This document shows positions 10,375 to 23,900 of a DNA stretch of 64,000 nucleotides, in pieces. Position 1 is the stretch's first letter; the number at the start of each line of letters is the position of its first letter. Both the position numbers and the translations under genes were made by a program. The notes under the pieces are model-generated. The model made no database searches and was not told the origin of the DNA. It saw only the letters and a program-made list of their open reading frames with translations. The stretch is from Acestrorhynchus altus (lineage: Eukaryota > Chordata > Actinopteri > Characiformes > Acestrorhynchidae): NCBI GenBank assembly GCA_034509495.1, contig CM067503.1, positions 3,193,633-3,257,632 on the forward strand, written 5' to 3'.

Positions 10375-10380
10375 TCAAAG
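10375..10380 (-). CDS. PLEKHG4-like exon 25: terminal Leu codon and stop
   Basis: A long polypyrimidine tract leads to 'tttgtctccacag' on the - strand. After it, the phase-0 continuation reads CTT then TGA, so the protein would end '...NFITAL'. Alternatively, exon 24 could use a second GT four bases downstream. That would shift frame and open a 38-codon tail here (ending '...LGHIKD'). The first donor fits consensus better. Confidence 0.45.
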   Translation of the reverse strand, partial: L

Positions 10381-10491
10381 CTGTGGAGACAAAAAAAAAG
10401 AGAAAATTAAAATTCAATTTTAAATGAAGCTCAATGCATATCAATATTATATCAATAACTTTACTGATCAAGACAACATTCTGACCACTGA

Positions 10492-10576
<85 letters not shown>

Positions 10577-13500
10577 AATAATAATAATAATAAAAACTAA
10601 TGTGTATTATTAAACACATTCCCTGATCACTGACTTTACATTTATTTGGGTTTATTCTAATGTTATATAGAGTTAATTACAGGTAGACGCTCTCACTGAC
10701 ACTGACTTTATGTTTATTTGGGTTTATTCTAATGTTATATAGAGTTAATTACAGATAGACGCTCTCACTGACACTGACGTTATGTATATTTGTGTTATTT
10801 GCCTGTTTTGTCTGTACTGCTTTAATCTCTAAATATAGATTCTTAAATATAATCATTTGTCATCTATATTTACAATTTCTGCTATAATCTCCCTTTTTAA
10901 TTTCAAGCATAATCTGAACCCATGTAAGGTCTACTTTTGTCATCTTTGTTTAAATCTTGTCATCTCTGTGTATAATCTCTAATTCTGTAATCTCTGTGCA
11001 TAATCACTACCCCTGTAATATATACATGTATAATCTCGATTTATGTCATCTTTATGTAATTTGTTTAATGTCAACATCTTTAATCTCTATGTTTAAACTC
11101 TATTTCTGTAATCTCTCCGTTTAATGTCTACATCTTTAATCTCTATGTTTAAACTCTATTTCTGTCACTGAAGTGCAAATGTAAAAGTAAACGTATCCCT
11201 ATATTTTAGGTTCACTACATCAAATAATCAGCTGCAAATGTGTAAAATGAACGAACGAGAGAGAAACAGCCGCAGCATAAAGTTACCCAGACAAAGCACC
11301 CGTTATACCAGCCATACGTTTACAGCCAGAACATCCACCCTGCAGTACAAACACGGCGCACACATCGATCACATCTCACAGTCATGCAGGATCAGCTCTC
11401 CACGTTCTTATACCGTCTATATTCTAAATATTATAGACACAGACGTCTGAAAAACACAACCGACCATGAAACCTTTGATATTTTTAACCTTTTGAAACAT
11501 TGGATGTTCATTTTAACTATATTGCGAGACGGAGGTGATTTAACTAAACACATGAAACTGAAGAAACATATTTCATTTGTAAAATTTAATTAATAGAAAT
11601 GTCATTTTCAAGAGTAATTGTGACCATCATGGTCAGACATCTGTTGGACCAAAATAAAATCATTTCACAAAGTAAAAGAAAAATGATGGTTTTAAAGAAA
11701 CATTTTGGAAATGACAAGGACATTTCTATATTTCCACAAATATAAACTATATTTCAGGAAATATCAGAGGAGCTGATCCTACACGGGCACACATGCAAAA
11801 GAGAAGTCTGATACAGTTACAGAAAATCAACCATCACACCCTACCGTCATTGGCATGCTGTTGTTTTAACCCTCCTGTTGTGTTGAAGGTCAAAAAGACC
11901 AATTTTACAATTTCAAAACACAGGAAACAAATTTTATAATATGTTACATTATTTTTTTTAGAGAATGAAACCGTTGCTGCTGGGCTTCATTAGTGCAATG
12001 AACATGCAAATGGAAAACGTATCTAATGTTTAGATCTCTGACAATGTTACTAAAATAACGTTAGTAAAATATAAAATTGTGACTGAAAATTAAGTTTGTT
12101 TGTTTTTACAAATTTGAGACACAATGTGATTGTTTTTTAAGGAGTGAATTGTTGTAAGAAAACCATGTTTATTTTAAAAGCTATATTGTGATTATACTGA
12201 AATATTGAATAAAGTGTTATTTGAGCAAAAGGCAGCGTTTATGGTGAAAAATGTTGTACTTTCTGATGAGTAAACATGTACCAGTTCAATTTTAATCAGG
12301 AAATTATTTCTGCTTCTTACTGTAGATCATAACAGGAGCGTTAACAGAACAAAAGTTGATCACACAGCTACACCGGCAGCAGTCGCACGCACATTACACA
12401 ATGCCAGAAACAACATGCACCCACAAACATAAATGCAGGTAGCTGATAGCCTATAAGGGGGTGAGGAATGCAAGTTTGAGGCCATTCGTGGTTCTGTGGA
12501 GTTTAAGAAGTCAAAATTCCAAAGTCCACGTTTATCGAGTGTCTCAGAGAAGAGGTTGTGATACAGGAACAGCCGTCTCGCTTCTTGTATTAATGAATAT
12601 ATCATCTCATCTTACAAAACATGGTATCTCCAGAATGATAGCCTTCTCAACTTTCAATGGAAGTCAGTGTAATAGAGTTTATTCCAATTCCTTTGGGAGC
12701 ATTTCTATTGTAAGAGGTGTGTGAACCTCTGTTTTCAGGATCTGGTGTGCAGCAATAATGACAACTAAATGTTTCTGCTAACTGTAGATTAGCCCTGAAC
12801 TAATTTTAGATCATTGCTCCGTTCAAAGCATGTGTTGGTGAGTTTCCCACGGTCGGTTTGCACAACAGCGGGAGCTTCTAACACTTAGAAACCATTCTTC
12901 ATACAGTGAATGCTGCACAATCAGGACTTTCACTTCCATATTCTTCTTTAACCATTCTTTCACTGAATGACTTGTGTGCTTTGGGTCGTTGTCTTGTTGC
13001 ATGACCCATGTTCAGACATTTTCCGATAGAATTTGCCGGTATAATTAAGAATTCATTGTTCAGTCAATGATGGTAAGCCATCCTGGCCCTGGTGCAGCAA
13101 AACAGGTCCGGAGCACAATGCTACCACCACGTTTCACTGAGGGGAAAGGGTGTTTAGATGGGAATGCAGCTTTTCTTTCTCCAAACATAAACTAGTTTGG
13201 TTTCATCCATCCACTAAACATTGCTCCAATAACCTTCTGTCGTGTTCATGTGAGAAAGACCTTTAGATACTTAGATGTAATTCACATTCACTATTACATG
13301 CCTTGCTCTTGGCGTGATCTTTGTTGGTGGATCACTCCTGGGGAGTCAGACACGATCTGTCTGACTGTGGATCACTGGAGTCCAAACTCTCAAGAGATGG
13401 TTTTGTAACCTTTTTCCACCTGATGAGCATCAACAGCTCATCTTCTGAGCTCCTGAGAAATCATCTTTGCTCATACCATGACACACGTCCACAAACGTGT

Positions 13501-14303
13501 GTTGTGAAGATCAGACTTTGATAGATCCCTGTTCTTTAAATTTTACAGGACATGCCAGATCTGTAATACTGGATCAGTTCCTCAAAAGATTCATGAGCAA
13601 GTGTCATATTGTTGTCTTATTTGTTTGATGTGGTTCGTCTTATCTGTTCATGCAGATTTGATATATATGTATAAAATATGATCTTTAGAGGCACAAAAAC
13701 ATGGTTTGATGGATCTGACTCTGATTTGATTTGAGAACGACTCTCAGAGTTATGATAAAACGTGAGAGAAGGCAGAAATGGAGATAAAAGAATTTGCGTG
13801 ACGAGACGTATAATCGGCTGATCCTAAATCAGCACTCGTGCTGTGAGAAACCCGATAAAGGCCGATATGGCTGAAAAGCTGGCAGCGTCGCCACTGAAGC
13901 TGAGAACAAGATGAAGGCGAAAAATCAAGAGCGACAAGAGCACGCTTCACCTTCGTGTTCATTACTTACTGATCTAAACCCTGTGATTCAGACCAGTGTA
14001 GAGAGGCCTACACAAACACCAGGCCGCTTGTTCTGGTGAGACAAAATAACAACAAAATGAAGAGAATGTAGCAACAAAAGCCTCTGTTTTCTCAGGTTGG
14101 AGGAACGTAGCTGAGAAATTAGGTTAGTGAGTGCAAGCTTCACCAGTTCCTGTGACAGAAACGACGAGGAACTGGAGCAACCACAAATAAACAATACACA
14201 CACTCCATCTCTGCTGTTACCATCACTCACATTGTCTTGGTACAATAACTGATAACTGAGATTGTCCTGTGATGATTCGTGTATCAAACACACTTCTGTA
14301 TAA

Positions 14304-14373
<70 letters not shown>

Positions 14374-15522
14374 TATCATACACTTACCGCAGTGATGAAA
14401 TTGCTAGTTTCAGGAGGAAGCTCCTGCTCTTTGTTAAAGAGGATGGAGGATGAGGAGGAAGATGAGGAGGAGGGAACGGATGAGGAGAGGAAGGCTGTAG
14501 GCTCTGTGTTGGAGAAGGTGTCCAGGAGAAGTGGAGGGTGGCTGGGGATGGTCACTGAGGCTGCAGTGGTTGCTCCATCACTGGATATACTCTGGGATGA
14601 TGACTCTGAACTCTCTGTGACTGGAGAGAGAGAGAGACGGAGAGAGAGAGACACATCTGTGTTACACACAGGCCTGATGTTCTACAGTGGGTTCTTTGAA
14701 TGATACCACAGAAGAACAACTTCTGGTTCCGAGAAGAACCATTTGTATAACTTTGTAGATGCTTAAATTCATTAAAGAACCTTTACATCCACTTCCATAA
14801 ATCTTTAAAAGGTTTGTGTCACTGACACAGTGATACAGAAGGTTCTTCAGACTCATAGGTCTCATAACAGTGCTTATTTATAGAACCTAAAATAGTTCTA
14901 CAAAGAATTATTCTAGTGAAATTCTATAGCAGAACCAATTTTGTTTCCATAAAGATCTACTTTTGTGAAAGATAAAAGAGTGAAGAACCTTTAAACTGCG
15001 CCCACGTTGTGTTTACAAAACCGGCCTTTTATGGAACTAAAAGTGGTTCTTCTATGGTTTCAATTTCAATTTCAACTTGCTCAGAAGGTCTAAAAATGGT
15101 TGGACACCTCTTGGAGTGTCTTTCTAACACCCCTCGCCACCAGTAGCGTCAAACCATTTCCTGGAAAGCCTGCACGAGCAGTGTGCAAAGTATTTGACCA
15201 CTGATAACTGCTGCATCACGTGAGCCCTCATACTCCACGAGGACAGGCGCTGATATCAGTGTGTGTTTGTGTGTTCATCATTACTCTTCTCAGTAGGCTG
15301 AACGTTGTTTTCTTTAAAAGCGAACACACCACAGTGGTACGTTTCCTGCTGAGCTTCCTGTGTTGGCTGAGCTTTGACCTGCAGACCCTCACCCTGCCCA
15401 GCACGAGCTCGCTTGGTGTTGCAAAGTGTTTCTCTTATCTTACTTCACTAATATGAGTATCAGTCTATTGACACTCACTCATATAGTCTGCATCTGAAAG
15501 GACCTGATTGCACCAGATATAA

Positions 15523-15602
<80 letters not shown>

Positions 15603-17879
15603 AATACAATTTAGAAATGTCAATTAACTTGATCTCCTATTGTTGGAGTTCCTGCAGGAAACCCATTCATGAGAAGAACATGGGAACCCCACACAGATAC
15701 TGAAATTATTATGTATCCACTATAAATTATTCAGTATCTACAATATATTCAGTATTTACTCTAAAGTTTAGTGTCTATTATGAATTATTCAGCATTTACT
15801 ATAAACTGTTCAGGATCCATTATGAATTATTCAATATTTACCATAAACTGTTCATAATCCATTATGAATTATTCAGTATTTACTATAAACTGTTCAGAAT
15901 CCATTATGAATTATTCAATATTTACTATAAACTGTTCAGGATCCACTATAAATTAATCAGTATTTACTATAAACTGTTCAGGATCCATTATGAATTATTC
16001 AGTATTTACTATAAACTGTTCAGGATCCATTATGAATTATTCAGCATTTACTATAAACTGTTCAGGATCCATTATGAATTATTCAATATTTACTATAAAC
16101 TGTTCAGAATCCATTATGAATTATTCAATATTTACTATAAACTGTTCATAATCCATTATGAATTATTCAATATTTACTATAAACTGTTCAGAATCCATTA
16201 TGAATTATTCAGTATTTAGTATAAACTGTTCATAATCCATTATGAATTATTCAGTATTTATTATAAACTGTTCAGTATCTATTATGAATTATAACGTTAA
16301 TAAAAGTATGGGCTCACAGAAATAAATCCTAAATGAAACAGTTGCTTTTAAAGAAAATGTATTTATGGATAAATTTTACATCAATATCAACAGCAGACCC
16401 TCTTCCTACAGAGCTGCAGTCCTTTCTTCAGCGTCTCTAAGCAGTGTTTTCCCAACTCACTGGTGCTGTACTCACTCAGTGCTGCTGTTGATGAACACAG
16501 GTCTGCTGTGGGCTGTTCTCAGCACACGTGTGTCAGAGTAATGTGAAGGAACTCATAGGTGTGGGAGGTATCTTGATTAAACTCACTCATGGACGGCTGC
16601 GTGCCCACATCCTGTTCCAACTCGTCCTCCTCGATGCAGTCATAGGGCCAGCCTGGCAGTGTGTGTGGGTGTGTGTGAGAGAGTGTGTGTGTGGGTGAGT
16701 TGTAGAGGTGCAGGTTGAGGAAGGATGATGAAGAGTGGCTGCTGGAGGAGGAGGAGCTGCTGTTGGAGATGGTGGAGTGGGGACGTTTAAAGGGGCTTGA
16801 GTGGTCCGAGGGGGAGACAGTGACAGAGGAGCGTTGGCGAGACTCTGCGGGAGAGCGAGAGATAGAGAGAGGGTTACATTCACATGCTCTTACAATCTCT
16901 AATGAGCTGATAAATACATCATCAGAAAAACTGAAGGACGTGTGGGATTGCAGCGCTGCTGGGAAGGAAGATGAAGGTGATCAGGATCAATAACTGATGA
17001 TAACTGTCGTCTGATCTGATCAATATTTATTGATCTACTCATACAAAAGTGGTGTCTCTCAGTACGGCGTCGGGTTTAACGCAACACGCCAGACGTCTCT
17101 GCATGGAGTTTTAGAGGTTCCTTATGGTGTCCTGTGATGATCCATCCCATGCAGCTTGAATGTTCTCACTCAGTTCTGGAGATGGTGCGGTAGGGGTGGA
17201 GTGTTGATAGAGCGTCCAATAGCATCCCACACAGTGTCGTCCTGTTGGAATAGAGCACCGGAGTGTGTGCTCAGAAAAGGCAGGACCACTGGTGCAGGAC
17301 CTCATTAACAGAACGTTGGTCTGTCACATGTAATGAAGACCAAAGGTGATCTGGCATCTTATGAAATTGCACCCTCACCACGACACCAGGCCTTCTGGAC
17401 GTGTGACAACAAACCGTTGATCTTGGTGATGACCTCAGTGCCTCCATACATGGATTTTCCTGATGATGAGTGTATGAACTCACCGGTTACAGTGAGTGAA
17501 GAGACACAAAAACTGGACTGTTGACTGGTCAGATGAATCTGGTGTCTGCCTGTATGTGAATGATGCACAGCATCATGTTCATTGTAAACCTCGGGAAGCT
17601 TCACTGAGGTCTGTGTGAAGGTGTGGTTAAAGCTGGAGGAGCTCTGTGATGTTCTGGGCTGTTTAATTATGGAGAAATGGGTCCTTTGAAGCAGTGACAG
17701 TAGATTGGAACCACAGTGTCTACACTGAGCTGCTGGACCACCCGGTTTTATTGATTTTCATGACAGCCAAAGCAAACTGCAGCTGTTATCTGGACCACTG
17801 GAGGCATCACACACTAGTGACAGCTGGTTGTAAAGCGTGCACATTTGTGTGTGAACTTGGTTTTAATGACTAAGACCGT

Positions 17880-17932
<53 letters not shown>

Positions 17933-20900
17933 TGCATGCATGCCCAGGCACAACCTGAACAAAGCTGCTTTCAGAGCTGTGTCTGGACCTGAATGTGAAA
18001 GTATGAAAGTGCCCACATACACTTCCATCTCCATCAGAGTGAACATCAGGACCACGCTTCCTGATTCAGCCCTCTAACATCTGACAGCTGTGAGATCACA
18101 GAAAGAGATCTAATCAGAGAGAGGTGGAGGAGTACCTGTCCCTTTCATGATGTAGTCGATGGCTCGGTCACTGATGGCCGCTTCGCTGGGTTTGATGTCC
18201 ATAAAGGGCTTGTTGCCGATGCCCATAGAAACCATCTCCTGCATTCGCAGCTCTAATGGACACAGAGAAACGGTGTTAGGTGTACTGTGGCTCAGGTTCA
18301 GACCCAGATGCTGTCCTATCCAGACCTGGGTCTGGGTTCACAAAAGGTTTCCTAAGATCTTAAGATCAACACTACGAAGTTCGGAAAAATATTATTTTAC
18401 TTATTTGACTGACCTCTGTTCCTCAGGGCCTGTCTCCAAAGGATCTTGCCAATGATGGCAGTCCAGGCTGCTTTGGTCTCGGCTGAGTTCGCCTGCAGGA
18501 TGAAGGTGTCCTGAGACTTCCTGCGGCGGAACCAAATCTCAAAGCGCAGGCCGCTCTCGCCCACATTCTCCGTCATCCCGATCTCTGCAGTCTTGAGGCC
18601 AAACAGAAGGAAGAAGGTAGGTTACAGTGCTGCCAGATAAACAGGCAGAGGCCACAACCATGATGAAACAGGCTGTGGAGTATGGCCTCCAAGGACTACG
18701 TGATGAGCCCTGTACCTTATAGGACTGTTTGTAGATGTAGATGTCATATCCCCCCTCAATCTTTTTGGTCTTGCTGAAGAGGATGAGGTCCTCGAAGAGG
18801 AAGACATGTCGAAGGTACTTCTTGCGTCCACACCACACCACAAACTCATCCTGACACCTCAGCTGGCCCTGCTCCTTCAGATTCACCTACAGATAAGAGA
18901 GGAAAGATCATCTGATGAACCTATTCAGAAGCTTCCGGTGTTCCTCACTGTTTCGGAACATGCTGCTTACATCACATCCGCGGATGGCGTCCATGGCCAG
19001 CAGGTCGTTCCCATGGCGCAGCTGGAACTTGACCATCTCCTCCGCCGCCCTGAGGTCACTGAGCTCCTGCTCCTGTGACTGACCACAGTCCTTTATCAGG
19101 TCCTTCAGCAGCAGGGCGTATTTACTCATCCTCTGGATGGGCTTGAGCAGATAGGAGGCCAGATCCATCTTATCCTCCAGCTCCACTTGTTTGTTCTGGG
19201 TGGGATGGACAGATGTTTCATTTTTAAAAGTGTTTTCTGAAAAACACCTCTTAACGTCTTTTCTACACCTGCACAGTCATATGTTCTACGTCACAGTGTT
19301 TGCAGGTAGACATTCAGTGGCCAGGTTCATATATGTATACATACTGTACCAGTTGAACGTTTGGACACACCTACACTCTTCTATTCAGAAGGTAGTAAAA
19401 ATGAAGGCACCTGACCTTGCCACTCAAGACCCCCATCCCTCACTAAACATTCTTCCATTTAAAGACGTTCAATTCATTTTCATGCTGATTTTTATACCTA
19501 AACGCGATGATCTGGTGGACTGTGGGATGATCTCTGCGGCCTGGAGACCTGAGGGAATGACCTACAGACTTGAGGATAGAATGAGGACCGTATGATCCTC
19601 CACAGGCTGTGTTTATGTTTCCCTGACATTAATGAAGCTCCGTGACTCACCTTAAAGAAGCTGTGTCCGTGGCTCTTGAACAGGGCATCTGAGCGGGGCT
19701 TATTTTTGCTGTACAGGGCGTACATACCAAACTGCTCCTCCTGAAAATTACACACAGTGGCAGTTCATTAAACATCAACCCAGTGGTCCCAAATGTGTCT
19801 CCTCAGTTTTTTTGGAGTAATAAATGGAAGCAGAGTGGGGAGGGGTTTTCAAAAGTTTTCCAAAGAAAAAAAACGTGAGATAAACACTAACGATGGGCCC
19901 GAATTTCCAAAATCTTCCTAAGAATTTTCCAAGAATGAATTCAAAATAAGATTTATATTTAAGAATCTTTGTAAAAACTGCATAAATGGCTTTTGAGAAG
20001 AAATTTCATCTTAAGAAAGGTTGGTGAAAGTAACGTCACCAAAAAGATGGAAAAGATGGAAATTTGTTAAAATTTCATTAAAAGCTTGATCCAGGTTAGA
20101 AAAATAAGCCAATGCTGTGTTTGTTCAAAATTGGTTTATTTCAACCCAGACTTTCGTAGTGTGTATATAGTGATCTGGATTTTAACGTGTAGTAGATGTT
20201 TAGTGAACATGGCACAGGTTTGAATACAGCTTTTAAAAGAGGTCATTTCCAGTTCAGCAAGTTAAAATCCACCCAGTCAGTCGGAACAAATTCCTGGAGT
20301 GGATTTTGACTCCCAGGACCTGAGATGCCCACCTCCGTTCATTAAGTTCTCATACATACCTGAATTATTTAGCTTTAATTGTATTAATGATTTTCATTTT
20401 GCCCCTTTGTAAGGCAACACTTGCTGCTTTGTTTCATTATAAAAATATCACGGCCATGGAATTCTGGCAGCTTTGACTCTGGATGTGTTGTGGTCAGTAG
20501 TACTCACGTGTCTGAGGAAGCAGCTGCTGACGGACAGCGGCGTGTGTGCGCATCGCTCCAGGTCTTTCAGGAAGTACTGGCTGTGGAAATCACACAGTTT
20601 CTCCAAGTTCCCGAAGATGATGCTACGTTTGCCTCTTAAATCCTGAGGCAGGTCCAGCCTCTCCATCTCGGGGAAGTAGTGTTCAATGATGTAGGAAAGG
20701 GAACGCACGTATTCCCTCTCTGTGGAGATCATCTCATCCATAATGTGCTGGACTTTACTGCAGGAGACAGAGAATGAAACAGATCACAACCATCACCAGT
20801 GTGCCGTCATATGGAGATCAGAGGTTTGGAATGTAATCTGCAGATCTTATGATCTGTTGTAATGGAGGACATCTCATCAGGACATCTACATGGACTTCAC

Positions 20901-23900
20901 ACCATATGTCCAAATGTTTGTTGATGCCCCGTCTAATGAATGCACTCGGCTGCACTCATTGCTGGCACAAATGTGCAAATACAGCTGTGGGGCTGCCGTG
21001 GCCTTGTGACTGGAAGGTTGCTGGTTCAATTCCCTCAACTGGCAGGATATGATTGAAGTGTCCCTGAGCAAAGCACGTATCTCCCAGGGTGCTGTGGATA
21101 GGGCTACCCACAGTCTCTGTAGAGAAGTACTATTGTTCATATAGCCAATAGCCTAGATTTCAGAATGATGGTGTCCGAATACTTTTGTCCACATAGAATA
21201 TAAAAGACCCATGACAATATAGCAAATCATTTGGACATGGCAGCCTTTCAGTAGTAACATGCTGTTTTCTAGGCTTCATATCTCAGGATCAGAGTGACCT
21301 ACAGACATGATACACATATAGGAAACTACGCGACTGACCCAGATATTGAGGAGGTTATTGAGGAAAGAGAGGGAGGGGCTGTTTGCTCTCTTTGCTAATA
21401 CAGTGTTCAAATTTCAGAATAAAAGTCCTGGGAAGGGATAATACTGATATATGCATAAATTACAAAAATAATAAAGGACATTCAGGGTGGTTTTTTTTAT
21501 TTTATTTGAGTATTTTGAAGAACTTATTATTATAAAAATCTTTATCAATCGAATTATTACAAATAACTCATTAAAATTCAGACACTTTCTGCATCCAAAA
21601 CACTCTGGATGATCAATTTCCAACAGAATTTCTGTGTTTTCCCCCTAAATTTGTCTTTTATTAATACTTTTCTTATTTGTTAGTGAATAAGTATGTGAAA
21701 CTAAAAAACATCCCACAAACTTGGGGTTCGACAGGTTAAGAAAACCGGTTGGTGAATGAGGCTCATTGTCCTTTGTATGCATGTATGTATCACCGTCTCT
21801 CTATCTCACCTGTTCTGTCTTTTGGTTTCTCCTTCACTGACTCTACAGTTTGCTCTGGCTGGGGTTGAAAGGCTGCGGCTGCGGATCAGTGGCGGGCTCT
21901 TCACCTCCGGCCTGTGAAGTTTCTTCTCCACACACACATTGTTGCTGACCTCCAGGCCTTTAATGTAGACCCCCGTGTAGCCGTGGTGTTCCCGCAGTCC
22001 TAGATCATGGCTCACCGTCTTCTTCATGATCTTCTTCAGGGGAGGCTTGCGGTGGCTTTTATAGGCCGGCTCTGAGCGGCAGGAGTGAAGAGAGTCCACG
22101 GTGCAGTCACTGTCCGTGTCATCAAACAGCGATGGAGATAGCTTCCCGCTGTCCAGTGGGAAGGGAGGGAATGGGAAAAGTGAATGGCCTTTGGACAAAG
22201 GTCCAGCTGAGTGGGGTTTCCTCTCCTCAAAATCAAACACCCTGGACCCCTGAGGTGGCGGAGTCTCGGGCAAGGACCTGCTGTCCAGGGATGCTTTTCT
22301 GGATCTCTCAGTTGGTGGGGGCTCACTGGACCCAGGCTCAGAGAGGTCAGAGGAGTTGCGATCTGGTGTTCTGGTCTCAGGTTCTAATAACAGGTCGTGA
22401 GGATAAATAATAGAATAAATATGTAAATTAGAAATGTACAGTTTATCTCTCATTTACTGCGGCTGGTTAAAGGGTTGTTCACATCGGTGGATAAACATCC
22501 ATCAGTGGTTCAATATAGTACCTGAATGTCTCAGGTCCCCAGCTCCACTGGGTGTGATGTGGGTAGAGAGCGCCACCTAAAGAGAGCATGGCCAGGTTGC
22601 TCTCTCTGACTCTGGCTGCTGATGGCACTCAGTATAACTTGGCACCTGTGATCCTCAGATCATAGTTGTAGTACATTAGACTGCTGAGCCACGAGGAGCC
22701 CAAACATATAAATGTATATATGAATTAAACATATTATTATAATGTTTAGGGGTCTGGCCTCACACTGTTGCATGATCATTTTTTAATTATTCAGTGAAAT
22801 TATTTTGTTTACTTTCAAAAATAAATGGAAAGTGACGATGAAATGATTAATTTTACTGTTGATATTAATGTTAAAAGGAAAAATGGTAAAAAAAACCCCA
22901 AAAAAACAACAAAACCTTGAAAACAAGGTTAAAAAAGGTTAACAAATCAAAGTGACAAATGAGTACTAGAAATATAATAAAATTGAATTAATAAGAATTG
23001 AAATATGATTATAATAATCAGGGGCTCTGGCTTCACTATTCATTGCATCGTGTAAGTTCTAAATGATTCAATCTAAGTGATTTTGTTGGGATTAAAATGG
23101 AAATAAATACTTAACTTTACTTTTAATTTTAAAAATATGTATATTAATTATATAAATATCTGTTTACATGGCCAAATTTGACTCTTTTTACGTTTTAATT
23201 TAATTAATATAACTTTGATCTTATTTAAGTACCTTTATTGCCATTATATTTTATGCACAGTACAATGAAATCCTGTTCTTTGCATATATCCCAACCAGCA
23301 AAGCTGGGGTCAGAGTGCAGGGTCTGCCATACTACAGACACATCCCATAATAATAGTAATAATATTCATTTAATTTTGTGCTAATTATTGGACAAAATAC
23401 ATTTCTTTCACTTTCAGAAGTAAGAGACCATTTACGTAAAGCGTATCAGTGGACCTTAAAGTGGCTACTGACCAATCATTTTCTCAGGTGACTCCTGTGT
23501 GGCTCCTTTCAGTGCTTCCTCCAGCCTGCTCCTGGTCTCCTGGCACTCGTTCCAGACGAGATTCCAGTGCTGCAGCTCTCGTGAGCTGGCCAGTGTGGAC
23601 ACTGTCTCGTTGAGGGAGCTGAAGTTCTCCAGGGAGAATTTACCGGCTTCACTGAGGTAGTCCTGTAAAACCTGCAGAACCTCTGGAGAGTAGCGAGCGC
23701 CACTGCCCTCCACACTCAGCTGCTGGAAGTAGTCATGGCAATGGGCCATCCACTGGTCAGCCTGCAGAAGGGAGGACTGACCTTTAGGCTCAGATCTACT
23801 CACAGGACCATTTCCTGATCACTGGTAATAAAATGGCCTATCATACGTTTCTCTTGTCTATTCATGGTGCACGGCATGTTCTCCTCAATGTTAAGACAAA

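Noticed and set aside
14269..14703. 144-codon open frame on + opposite GEF exon 24
   Set aside because: It is made of the GT repeat plus the complement of Ser codons (Glu/Asp-rich). The - strand exon has proper splice sites and phase.
21806..22453. A single-exon gene for the 215-codon frame on -
   Set aside because: It is one exon of the GEF. The real limits are 21810-22383 by splice sites, and the first ATG lies in the intron.
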